From: Williamsia maris
Lineage (GTDB): Bacteria; Actinomycetota; Actinomycetes; Mycobacteriales; Mycobacteriaceae
Reading direction: 5' to 3'
Assembly: GCF_024171815.1 (NCBI RefSeq)
Contig: NZ_JAMTCJ010000001.1
Coordinates: forward strand, 806,001 to 870,000
DNA length: 64,000 nucleotides
The notes under the pieces were generated by a model. It saw nothing but the letters and a program-made list of their open reading frames with translations. It had not been told where the DNA came from and ran no database searches. The position numbers were made by a program, and so were the translations under genes. Positions 22,951-30,598 of the stretch are shown piece after piece (within the stretch, counting starts at the first letter, position 1; the number at the start of each line of letters is the position of its first letter).

Positions 22951-24828
22951 TCAGCCGGTGGCGGCCGCCCTGGCCGCCGCATCTCCGGTCGACGCCGCGT
23001 TCCCGGTCGACGCCGCTTCGGCGGTGGCGGTGGCACTCTGCGTTGCGTTCACGCTCGGTGCGGGCATTGCGGTCGCGGGCGCTGTCGCCGTGGGGGCCGC
23101 GGTCGCGGGGTCGACGGAATCCGTTGTGGGCGTCGTCGCCTCGGCCGATGAAGAGGTCTCCCCGCTCGGTGCGGTGGCCGTCTCGGCCGGAGTCTGCGTT
23201 GTCGGTACCGCCGTGGTCCCGGGAGTCTCCGTCGTTCCCGGATCGGTCGGCGCAGCGGGGGTCGCGCTCGTCGACGGTGTCGGGTCGGCAGTCGAGGTGG
23301 CCGTCCGAGCCGCGTCGGTCGTGGCGGTCGCGGTGGCGGTCGGCGCCGTGGCCGTCGTCGGTGCGGTGGTGGCTGCGGTGGTATCGGTTGTCGAGGTCGT
23401 TGCTGCCGGGCTGGTCGCGGAAGGATCGGTGGTCGCCGACTCCGTGCGCGCCGCATCGGTCGTCGGCGCCTGCGTGGCCGCCGTCTGATCCGTCGCGACG
23501 GTGTCCGACTGTGCCGCAGCCTGATCGGCCGCATCCGCGGCAGCGGACGCTATGGCGTCGGAGATGGCCTGCACGTAGTTCTGCATGGCCGTGCCGACGG
23601 TCTCGGCGACCGTCTGCGCGGCGGCGTCCATGGCGAGCGCGGGGCTCGCGGTGGTCGGGAGCGCCGACTGGTCGGCGACCGCGGTGGCCGCCGCGAGCTT
23701 CATCGCCGACGGGGTGCCGTGCTGCGCGATGAAGTCGCTGATGACCTGCGCGGCGGGTTTCGGTGTCCACGTGTCGGTGTAGACGCCGAACGTGGCCTCC
23801 GGATCGGTGGTGTCGGCGGAGTTGGTGTCCTGCAACGTGTACAGGAACGCGGGGCCCGCGTACGACAGCGTGCTCCAGTTGTCCAGGAAGTCGCTGATGT
23901 AGTCGGCCTGCTGCTGGTCGCCAACGATCCCGGTCGGGAGTCCGTACTCCGACGACCAGATCTGCTTCGTCCCGTCACCGTTGGCCACCATCAACTGGTG
24001 GATGTCGGTGACCTGGTTGAGCGGCGAGTTGGCGAGGTTCGCGCCCTGCGAGAACTCGGTCGTGTTCTGGTACGGGTGGAACGAGAGCGCGTCGAAGTAT
24101 CCGGCCGCGCCGTCGGCGTACATCTGCTGCACGAAATCGACCGGGTTCAGCGTGTAGTTGCCCCACGTGACCGTGGACCCGAGCACGCCGCCGATGACGG
24201 TGGCCGACGGGTTCGCCGCCTTGATGGCCGGGTACGCGGCCTTGAGCAGCGCGGTGTAGCCGGACGGATCGGGTGCGGGCGAGTAGCCGATGAAGGCGTT
24301 GGGCTCGTTCCACACCTCGAAGTCCGACATCTTCCCGGCGTAGCGGGAGGCGAGGGCGCCCATGAAGTCGCCATAGTCGGCGGCGTTCGTCGGCGGCGTG
24401 TAGTAGCCGGTGCCTGCGGCACGCGCCCAGTCCGGCGTCGTGTTGACGACGCCGAGGATGCCCATACCGCGGGCGTCGGCGGCGTTGACCATGTTGTCGA
24501 TGGCCGTCCAGTTGTATTGGCCGTTCGCAGGCTCGGTCGTCGCCCAGGGGACCGCGATCCGGATGTCCTGGATACCGAGCGCCTGCATCTCGTCGAGATG
24601 CTTCGCGATGACGGCGGGGTCGGTCGCGGAGAACAGCAGGTTGTTGTCGGAGATGCCGACGGTGTCGGAGTTCGGATCGACCGCTGCCGCGTTGACGATG
24701 GCGTAGTGCGGAGCCGAAGGCGCGATGAGAGTCGCCGTACCGAACGTCGCGAACATCGACAGCGCGGTCACGGCGACGATGGAACGTCCGGCGTGAGCTC
24801 GCAGGAAAGAAGCTGATGAAGGGGGCAC
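22951..24828 (-). CDS. Secreted clan-A glycoside hydrolase with Thr/Ala-rich tail
   Basis: This 625-residue protein starts at GTG 24828, with GGAGA 6 nt upstream. A hydrophobic signal segment (SIVAVTALSMFATFGTATLIAPS) spans about residues 18-40. The TIM barrel has the clan-A acid/base motif FEVWNEPNAF and a nucleophile in WSSEYGLPTG, and resembles GH39/GH5 cellulase-type enzymes such as PslG. From about residue 420, the last 200 residues are almost only Thr, Ala, Pro, Ser, Asp and Glu, probably disordered and possibly O-mannosylated. The polysaccharide it cleaves is unknown; a cell-envelope or biofilm glycan is a reasonable inference. It lies tail to tail with the HxlR gene, 7 nt apart. Confidence 0.82.
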   Translation of the reverse strand: MPPSSASFLRAHAGRSIVAVTALSMFATFGTATLIAPSAPHYAIVNAAAVDPNSDTVGISDNNLLFSATDPAVIAKHLDEMQALGIQDIRIAVPWATTEPANGQYNWTAIDNMVNAADARGMGILGVVNTTPDWARAAGTGYYTPPTNAADYGDFMGALASRYAGKMSDFEVWNEPNAFIGYSPAPDPSGYTALLKAAYPAIKAANPSATVIGGVLGSTVTWGNYTLNPVDFVQQMYADGAAGYFDALSFHPYQNTTEFSQGANLANSPLNQVTDIHQLMVANGDGTKQIWSSEYGLPTGIVGDQQQADYISDFLDNWSTLSYAGPAFLYTLQDTNSADTTDPEATFGVYTDTWTPKPAAQVISDFIAQHGTPSAMKLAAATAVADQSALPTTASPALAMDAAAQTVAETVGTAMQNYVQAISDAIASAAADAADQAAAQSDTVATDQTAATQAPTTDAARTESATTDPSATSPAATTSTTDTTAATTAPTTATAPTATATATTDAARTATSTADPTPSTSATPAAPTDPGTTETPGTTAVPTTQTPAETATAPSGETSSSAEATTPTTDSVDPATAAPTATAPATAMPAPSVNATQSATATAEAASTGNAASTGDAAARAAATG

Positions 24829-25119
24829 AATGGTCTCCGTTTCGCCCCCCAAGGGTTTCCCGACCGTGTTCAACGGTAAACACAGCCGGGGGGATATCCA
24901 CAAGTAAGGCGCGGTTAACTCAACTGAATTTGCCGAAATTCAGAGAGCCAAACATGTTGTGAAGTAACATCATTCGAAATCGGATTTACTGATGTTAAAT
25001 CGAAACAAATTTATCAATCTGTCGGTTTGGGCGGAATTGTCGACGAAACACATCGCCGTGAGGATGACTATCGAATTTCCTTCACAATGCGAATGACAAC
25101 GTGTTCATTCGGAGGAACT
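24829..25119. promoter_or_regulatory. AT-rich intergenic region with perfect inverted repeat
   Basis: This 291-bp stretch holds no gene and is unusually AT-rich for the window between 24915 and 25080. CTGAATTT at 24924-24931 and AAATTCAG at 24936-24943 form a perfect 8-bp inverted repeat with a 4-nt spacer, about 100 bp upstream of the glycoside hydrolase start. A weaker repeat, ATGTT/AACAT, follows at about 24953-24970. It probably holds the promoter and operators of the hydrolase gene. Confidence 0.45.
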
Positions 25120-25950
25120 TCAGCTGACGATGACGAGGACCGCGTCGACACCGGCCACGACGATCGCGCCGTAGAACGGCGTCCGCCCCCGACCACGCAC
25201 GGTCGCCGCGATGATGGCGATCACGGCGGCCAGCGCCACCCAGTGCATCCACGAAGGACTCGTCGCGGCGACGCAGACCGCGGTGGCCGCGAGCAGCAGT
25301 ACGGCGGCCACACCCGGGATACGTCGACGACCCAGCCGATGCGGCAGTCCGCGTACGCCGGTGGCCTCGTCGTCGTCGAGGTCGGGGAAGACGTTGAGCA
25401 GATGTGCGCCGACCCCGAGCAGTCCGGCCACGACCACCATCCACACCGGCGGCAGCCGACCGGGGTCGGCTGCCAGCATGACCACGACGGGCAGTGACCC
25501 GAACGCGACGAGATAGGGCACCGCGGAGAAGACGGTCGACTTCACGCCGGCGTTGTAGAGCAGGCCCGCGCCGACACCGAGCACCAGATGCACCGAGCCC
25601 GCCGCGACCCCGCACGCCATGGACGCCACGACGCACACGACCCCGAACACCGCGGCGGTCCCGGCGACGGCACGTGGTGTCAGTTCTCCCGCGGCCAACG
25701 GCTTGTCGGGTCGGCCCACCTGGACGTCGCGACCGCGGTCGAACAGATCGTTCGTCCAGCCGACCACGAGCTGTCCGGCGAAGACCGCCACCGCCAGGGC
25801 GACCGAGACGAGTGCCGACACACCGTTCGTCAGTGCGAGCGCCACGGTCAGCAGGGTCACGGCGGTACCGGGGACCGGGTGCGACGCGCGCGCCAGAGCC
25901 AGCGTCGTGCGGATCGCGCGCTGGGGTTGGCCCACCCCGACCGGCCTCAT
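25120..25950 (-). CDS. UbiA-family prenyltransferase
   Basis: This 276-residue membrane protein has about eight to nine helices. The first Asp-rich motif is WTNDLFDRGRD (NDxxDxxxD) and the second is FPDLDDDEATG; both bind the Mg-diphosphate of the prenyl donor. An additional GRPDKPLAAGELT segment is also typical of the family. It transfers a prenyl chain to an aromatic or polyene acceptor. It is divergent from a CrtI-like desaturase (118 bp between the starts), so the two may act on the same isoprenoid. Lycopene-elongase-type and quinone-type roles are both possible. Confidence 0.85.
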   Translation of the reverse strand: MRPVGVGQPQRAIRTTLALARASHPVPGTAVTLLTVALALTNGVSALVSVALAVAVFAGQLVVGWTNDLFDRGRDVQVGRPDKPLAAGELTPRAVAGTAAVFGVVCVVASMACGVAAGSVHLVLGVGAGLLYNAGVKSTVFSAVPYLVAFGSLPVVVMLAADPGRLPPVWMVVVAGLLGVGAHLLNVFPDLDDDEATGVRGLPHRLGRRRIPGVAAVLLLAATAVCVAATSPSWMHWVALAAVIAIIAATVRGRGRTPFYGAIVVAGVDAVLVIVS

Positions 25951-26067
25951 CCACCGACCGTATCCGCATTCTCGGGCCCACCCCCGGGACACGACGGCCC
26001 CGACCGGTGGTGGCCGAGGACATCGGGCTCGACCACACTGGTCTGCAACGGTAGGAGCAACGCGTAC

Positions 26068-27585
26068 ATGAGTCATGTGATCGTCATCGGCGCCGGTGTC
26101 GGCGGCCTCGCCGCGACCACCCGCCTTGCCGCGATGGGCCATCGCGTCACCCTTGTCGAGCAGGCCGCACAGGTGGGCGGCAAGCTCGGTCGGGACGACA
26201 TCGACGGGTTTCTGTTCGACACCGGCCCGTCGCTGCTGACGCTGCCGCAGGTACTCGCAGAACTGTTCGGCGCCACCGGCGCGCCCCTGGCCGAGTCCGG
26301 TATCGACCTGCAACGCCTCGACATCGCGTGTCGCTATCGATTCCCCGACGGCGCCACCGTCGACCTGCCCGGCGACATGGACGCGATCCCCGGCGCGCTC
26401 GACGCCGCTCTGGGTGCGGGCCGCGGCGCGCAGTGGTCGGCCTTCCTCACGCGGGCCGCACGCATCTGGGACGTCACCGAGCAGCCCTTCCTGCGCTCCC
26501 CCATCGACGTGGGCACGATGGTGCGACTCGCGCGCAGCCTCGCCGATGTGGTGACCGTCGCGCCGTGGCGATCGCTGCGCGGCATCGGCGCGCGGCACCT
26601 GTCGGATCCGCGTCTGCGCATGCTCCTCGATCGGTACGCCACGTACACGGGCTCGGACCCGCGGCGCGCACCCGCCGCGCTGGCCACCGTCCCGTACGCC
26701 GAACAGGCCTTCGGGTCCTGGTACATCCCCGGCGGCCTCTACCGGCTCGCCGAAGAGCTCGTGGCCCGCGCGGAAGCCCTCGGGGTCGAGGTCCGCCTCG
26801 GGACCGAGGTGGCCGAGGTGCTCACGTCGTCGACCGGGGTGCGAGGCGTGCGACTGACCGACGACACCGTGATCGACGCCGATGTCGTCGTCGCCAACGC
26901 CGATGCGCGTGTGGTCTATGAGCAGCTGTTGCCCGCGCCCGACAGGGCGACGCGCGCGGTGGCCCGCCGAGTGCGGCGCTCGACGCGATCGTTCTCGGGG
27001 TTCGTGTTGCTGCTGGCCCTCGACGACGCCCCGTCCGATCAGCCCCACCACACTGTGCTCTTCGCCGACGATTACGACGCCGAATTCGACGCGGTCTTCG
27101 GTCGAGGCGGTCCACCGCGTCCCGTGCACCGACCGACGGTCTACATCAGCGCACCCAGCGATCCTGCCGTCGCACCAGAATCGGGTAGCGGCGCATGGTT
27201 CGTCCTGGTGAATGCCCCACCCCACGACCCGGACGGTGGCACCGACTGGGATGCGCCCGGTCGGCGCGAGAGCTACGCCGACCACATCCTGGATGTGATG
27301 GCCGATCGCGGCGTCGACATCGCCGACCGCATCCGACACCGACGCATCATCACCCCGGCCGATCTCGAGCGCCGGACCCACACACCGGGCGGGTCGATCT
27401 ACGGCACCGCGTCCAACAGCGCGTCGGCCGCGTTCCTCCGTCCGGCGAACCGCTCGCCGGTGCCGGGCCTGTACCTGGTCGGTGGGTCGTCGCACCCCGG
27501 TGGCGGGCTACCCCTGGTGATGATGTCGGCCGAGATCGTGGCCGCCATGATCGGCCCGGCCACATCCCCGCCGAAAGTGCCCTAA
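26068..27585 (+). CDS. CrtI-like phytoene-desaturase-family FAD oxidoreductase
   Basis: This 505-residue flavoprotein begins with the dinucleotide-binding motif VIVIGAGVGGLAATTRLAAMG. It continues with TGPSLLTLPQVL and ends with the family's C-terminal signature LYLVGGSSHPGGGLPLVMMSAEIV. The family desaturates, isomerises or oxidises carotenoid precursors. ATG 26068 has AGGAG 10 nt upstream. The final codons, PPKVP and the TAA stop, lie inside the first unit of the repeat island that begins at 27568, so the natural C-terminus may have been rewritten by that repeat. No other carotenoid gene is adjacent apart from the UbiA gene. Confidence 0.85.
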   Translation: MSHVIVIGAGVGGLAATTRLAAMGHRVTLVEQAAQVGGKLGRDDIDGFLFDTGPSLLTLPQVLAELFGATGAPLAESGIDLQRLDIACRYRFPDGATVDLPGDMDAIPGALDAALGAGRGAQWSAFLTRAARIWDVTEQPFLRSPIDVGTMVRLARSLADVVTVAPWRSLRGIGARHLSDPRLRMLLDRYATYTGSDPRRAPAALATVPYAEQAFGSWYIPGGLYRLAEELVARAEALGVEVRLGTEVAEVLTSSTGVRGVRLTDDTVIDADVVVANADARVVYEQLLPAPDRATRAVARRVRRSTRSFSGFVLLLALDDAPSDQPHHTVLFADDYDAEFDAVFGRGGPPRPVHRPTVYISAPSDPAVAPESGSGAWFVLVNAPPHDPDGGTDWDAPGRRESYADHILDVMADRGVDIADRIRHRRIITPADLERRTHTPGGSIYGTASNSASAAFLRPANRSPVPGLYLVGGSSHPGGGLPLVMMSAEIVAAMIGPATSPPKVP

Positions 27586-27655
27586 CCATCCGCCGAACGT
27601 GCCCTAACCAACCGCCGAACGTGCCGAAATGACCCGTCGAACGTGCCGCTCCTGG
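27568..27655 (-). repeat. Left array of four 22-nt repeats
   Basis: Units lie at 27568-27589, 27590-27611, 27612-27633 and 27634-27655. Each begins CCGCCGAACGTGCC or a close variant; two continue CTAACCA. Read on the minus strand, they match the right array. The first unit includes the stop codon of the CrtI-like gene. Confidence 0.85.
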
Positions 27656-27903
27656 CGCCTGACGGCGAAAAGATGCTGTGGACGGAGTCGGGTGACGCGC
27701 AAGTTCCGGTCCCGGCTCGCGTTCGCACACTCCTGTGTCGTTCGCACGGTTGTGTGCTGTTCGCATCGCGCCGGGAGCGTGCGAACAGCACGTGACGATG
27801 CGAACGGCACGACAGGGTGCGAACGATTACCCGGCACGCGAACGCACGCCGCACCGGACTTCGTCCTCAGCATCTTGTCGCCGTCAGGCGTCAGGAGCGG
27901 CAC
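27643..27903. repeat. Core inverted repeat with 36-bp arms and 19-nt subrepeats
   Basis: Positions 27643-27678 and 27868-27903 are inverted copies of each other with 34 of 36 matches. Between them, GTTCGCA begins at 27721, 27740 and 27759, each 19 nt apart. The inverted form TGCGAAC begins at 27780, 27799 and 27818, and CGCGAAC at 27837, again 19 nt apart. At the centre, 12-bp perfect arms (GTGCTGTTCGCA at 27754-27765, TGCGAACAGCAC at 27780-27791) flank a 14-nt loop. Confidence 0.88.
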
Positions 27904-27946
27904 GGTTGGAGGATGGTTGTCGGCGGCCTGCTCGGCGGGCGGTTTC

Positions 27947-28100
27947 GGCACGGTCGGCGGGCGGTTACGGCACGGTCGGCGGGCGGTTACGGCACGGTCG
28001 ACGGGTGATTTCGGCACGTTCGACGGGCGGTTACGGCACGGTCGGCGGGTTGTTTCGGCACGTTCGGCGGGTGGTTAGGGCACGGTCGGTGGATGGCGCG
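27947..28100 (+). repeat. Right array of seven 22-nt repeats
   Basis: Units start at 27947, 27969, 27991, 28013, 28035, 28057 and 28079. The consensus is GGCACGGTCGGCGG followed by GCGGTTAC; the first two units are identical, and the later ones vary at a few positions (GTTCG for GGTCG, TTTC for TTAC). Partial units precede it at 27900-27946. At 22 nt, the period is close to two helical turns. Confidence 0.9.
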
Positions 28101-28112
28101 GGCGCGGCGGCG

Positions 28113-28118
28113 TATGGT
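28113..28118 (+). promoter_or_regulatory. Candidate -10 element of the DUF3072 gene
   Basis: TATGGT lies 6 nt upstream of the ATG at 28125, which would give a leaderless mRNA. No good -35 is visible; the upstream sequence is the last repeat unit of the island. Confidence 0.35.
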
Positions 28119-28124
28119 CGAGAC

Positions 28125-28370
28125 ATGACTACTTCGAACAACAGTTCGACCCCCGATGAAAGCGGCGAGGTTCTCGGAGCCGACGCCGGAAACACCACCG
28201 AGAAGGATCCGTCGAACTGGGTGACCGGTGACGAGCCGATGACCGGTGCGCAGCGCAGTTACCTCGACACCCTCGCCCGCGACGCAGGCGAGACCATCTC
28301 GGCCGATCTCAACAAGGCGGAGGCATCCGAGGAGATCGATCGACTGCAGGGCAAGACCGACCGCGGCTGA
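28125..28370 (+). CDS. DUF3072 domain protein
   Basis: This 81-residue protein has a disordered acidic N-terminus (about residues 1-28). The DUF3072 core NWVTGDEPMTGAQRSYLDTLARDAGE follows, then SADLNKAEASEEIDRLQ. The family is common in actinobacteria and has no established function. It sits directly downstream of the palindromic repeat island, which must contain or adjoin its promoter. It is convergent with the dehydrogenase-like gene, with 1 nt between the stop codons. Confidence 0.85.
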   Translation: MTTSNNSSTPDESGEVLGADAGNTTEKDPSNWVTGDEPMTGAQRSYLDTLARDAGETISADLNKAEASEEIDRLQGKTDRG

Positions 28371-28371
28371 T

Positions 28372-29460
28372 TCACCGCTTGAAGCGACCGGCGAAGCCGC
28401 GCAACGGCAGGTCTGCGCTGGTGAGTATCCCGGGCGGTGCATCGACGACCGCGCGGATCGAGTTCAGTGCCGGCAGGCCGGTGACGGTCATGCCGATCGA
28501 CGCGAAATCCTCCGGGTTGTCGAGTCGAACACCGGGTTTCGGGAAGATCATGTGCTTGTTGTAGATGCACGGGTCACCCTGGATCTGAGTGATGTAGCAG
28601 CCCTTGATGTCCCAGCTCGGCTCGGTGTGCGGCGTCATCTGCCATTCGAGGTGCGTCTCGATGCGCGGCACGCCGTCGACCATGCCCTGGTACTTGATGT
28701 AGTTGCCGCCCAATGAGCCCTTGGGCATCTGGTACCAGCCCAGGTCGACGTCCTCGGTGCACGCGCCGAGTGCGTAGCTGAACGTCACCTCGTCGAGTTC
28801 GAGGCCGAAGCAGTCGGCCATCAGCAGCACGCTGTCGGCGAAGACCCGCGTGTACTTCTCGAGTTTCCCCGGGATGGTCGGGTCGTCGACGGGTAGTCCG
28901 TAGCCGACCTCGATCCAGGTGTCGCGCGAGTGGTGGCAGGAAACGTCCACCGATTCCAGCGTGATGATGTTCTCGATGTCGGCGACATCGGCCGAACAGA
29001 CCACTCCCAGAATCTGATTGACCCCAGGGTTCATGCCGGTCCCGTAGAACGTCGACCCTCCGCGCTCGCACGCCGCCTGCAACACCTCGGTGACCTTTCG
29101 GCCCGAGGGATGCGGATGGTTCTCGTCGCGATGGTGCCCGGTGATGAAGTCGGCGGTGGTGACGATGTCGATGCCGGCCTCGAGCACCTTCTCGTAGAGT
29201 TCCTCGTCGGGGAACACGCCGTGGAAGGTCAGGACGTCCGGCTCAGCGGCGATGATCTCGTCAACCGTTTCCGTCGCGACCACCCCGACGGGCTCGATCC
29301 CGACGATCTCGCCGGCGTCGCGACCGATCTTGTCGGCCGAATAGCAGTGCAGGCCCACCAGTTCGAGATCGCGGTGTGCTCTGATCCGCTTGATCATCTC
29401 CGACCCGACGTTGCCGGTCGCGACCTGGAAGACCCGGATGGGTGGGGTGGATGTCGACAT
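28372..29460 (-). CDS. Dihydrodipicolinate-reductase/diaminopentanoate-dehydrogenase-like NAD(P) oxidoreductase
   Basis: This 362-residue protein has an N-terminal Rossmann motif RVFQVATGNVGSEMIKRI and the DapB-like TTADFITGHH segment. Its C-terminal domain resembles 2,4-diaminopentanoate dehydrogenase-type proteins. ATG 29460 has GAGAGG 6 nt upstream. It lies 11 nt downstream of a Rieske oxygenase gene and is surely co-transcribed with it. This enzyme type is frequent in actinobacterial steroid or terpenoid catabolic clusters, but the substrate here is not evident. Confidence 0.75.
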   Translation of the reverse strand: MSTSTPPIRVFQVATGNVGSEMIKRIRAHRDLELVGLHCYSADKIGRDAGEIVGIEPVGVVATETVDEIIAAEPDVLTFHGVFPDEELYEKVLEAGIDIVTTADFITGHHRDENHPHPSGRKVTEVLQAACERGGSTFYGTGMNPGVNQILGVVCSADVADIENIITLESVDVSCHHSRDTWIEVGYGLPVDDPTIPGKLEKYTRVFADSVLLMADCFGLELDEVTFSYALGACTEDVDLGWYQMPKGSLGGNYIKYQGMVDGVPRIETHLEWQMTPHTEPSWDIKGCYITQIQGDPCIYNKHMIFPKPGVRLDNPEDFASIGMTVTGLPALNSIRAVVDAPPGILTSADLPLRGFAGRFKR

Positions 29461-29471
29461 GGGAGAGCCTC

Positions 29472-30485
29472 TCAGCGGGCGGCCGCGACAGCCGCGGTCT
29501 GATCGAAATCGGCGGGATAGAACTGCGTGGCCCACGCGCGGATCGCGGTGAAACCCGCGAACTCCGCGGGCGAGAGTGCGGGCGGGTCGGAGTACCGCTG
29601 GTGTTTCCAGATGTGGATGTCGTTGCCGAACTGCTCGATCACCCCGGCCGCGTGCGCCAACGCCCTGCTCGTGGGTTGATCGCTCGTGTCGCCGGGCTTG
29701 CGTCCGATCCACACGGTGAACCGGACGTCGGAGGTCGTCTCGTCGATCGGGGTGACACAGGTCTGCGTCCGGTTGTCGATCATCCCCCAACTCTTGGTGC
29801 TGGCGACGCCGATCCCACTGTTGATGGCCTGCACGCCGCTGTTGATCTCGTCGGCGGGGACATCGTCGAAGGCGATGGTGAAGTCCACGTAGGACACGGG
29901 TTGATCGAAGTCGTGGCGGGTGAACTCGGGCACCAGCGGGGTGTTGTGGACGTACTTGAAGTGCGCGAAGTCGACGCCGTTCTCCATGACGTACTGCGGA
30001 TGGATCTCGACAGACTGCTCGAACAGTGTGCTGTGCCCGTGGGCCGGGTAGTAGTCGGCGGCGCTGCGCCCGTCGTCGAAGCCCGAGAGCGCCTCGGCCA
30101 CCGGAAAATACGGTTCGCGACGGTCGGCGTCGTACCAGATGAAGATCGACTCACTGTGCTCGGTGACGGGATAGGTCCGGATGCGCCGACCCCGGTTCGG
30201 GTTCTTCTCGTACGGGATACACACGTTGCGCCCCTGCCGATTCCACTCCCATCCGTGGAACGGACACCGCAGGATCTCACCGTCGACGGTGCCGCCGAAC
30301 CCGAGGTGCGCGCCGAGGTGCTCGCAGTAGGCATCCATCACGGTGACCTTCCCCGAGGCCGACCGCCACGCGATCATGTCGGTCCCGAAGTACGTCATCC
30401 GGTGGACGTCGTTCACGCCGATCTCGGCGGACCACGCCACCTGGAACCAGCCGGTGGGTCTCATCGGCAACGGCGTCCTCGCCAT
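29472..30485 (-). CDS. Rieske non-heme iron oxygenase (alpha-subunit type)
   Basis: This 337-residue protein has the Rieske cluster motif CEHLGAH then CPFHGWEW (about residues 60-85). The mononuclear-iron ligands are in the ENGVDFAHFKYVHNT segment. Such enzymes hydroxylate rings or alkyl groups and need an external reductase, which is not encoded nearby. Similar architecture occurs in KshA-like and other steroid-type oxygenases. ATG 30485 was chosen because AGGAGG lies 6 nt upstream; a GTG at 30506 would add seven residues. It is divergent from a TetR gene. Confidence 0.85.
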   Translation of the reverse strand: MARTPLPMRPTGWFQVAWSAEIGVNDVHRMTYFGTDMIAWRSASGKVTVMDAYCEHLGAHLGFGGTVDGEILRCPFHGWEWNRQGRNVCIPYEKNPNRGRRIRTYPVTEHSESIFIWYDADRREPYFPVAEALSGFDDGRSAADYYPAHGHSTLFEQSVEIHPQYVMENGVDFAHFKYVHNTPLVPEFTRHDFDQPVSYVDFTIAFDDVPADEINSGVQAINSGIGVASTKSWGMIDNRTQTCVTPIDETTSDVRFTVWIGRKPGDTSDQPTSRALAHAAGVIEQFGNDIHIWKHQRYSDPPALSPAEFAGFTAIRAWATQFYPADFDQTAAVAAAR

Positions 30486-30586
30486 CTTCGGCCTCCTCCG
30501 CGACACCGCTCCTGCGGTGGTGAGGAGAACGGTAACCGCGCGCCGATCAGAATGAAAGAGGGTTCTACGAATTAGTGGGGCTCCGC

Positions 30587-30592
30587 TAGCAT
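30587..30592 (+). promoter_or_regulatory. Candidate -10 of the tetR gene
   Basis: TAGCAT lies 6 nt upstream of ATG 30599, predicting a leaderless transcript. A weak -35-like TTCTAC lies 18 nt further upstream. Confidence 0.4.
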
Positions 30593-30598
30593 CGGCGA

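Larger units (their letters stand above)
27568..28100. repeat. 533-bp imperfect palindromic repeat island
   Basis: The whole stretch between the CrtI-like and DUF3072 genes is one imperfect palindrome centred near 27773. From the outside in, it holds four 22-nt units in one orientation, a 36-bp arm, 19-nt repeats with GTTCGCA, a central hairpin, 19-nt repeats with TGCGAAC, the matching 36-bp arm (34 of 36 identical), and seven or more 22-nt units in the opposite orientation. It is not a CRISPR array, because the repeats are contiguous and have no unique spacers. I saw no transposase. Frames through it exist on both strands but are only products of the repeats. Confidence 0.85.

Noticed and set aside
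27629-28078. Open frames with repeated RHGRR / TARSAGG peptides
   Set aside because: They are translations of the 22-nt repeat units, occur on both strands, and have no ribosome site or family match.
27568-28100. CRISPR array
   Set aside because: The units are contiguous 22-mers with no unique spacers, they face each other in two orientations, and no cas gene is present.
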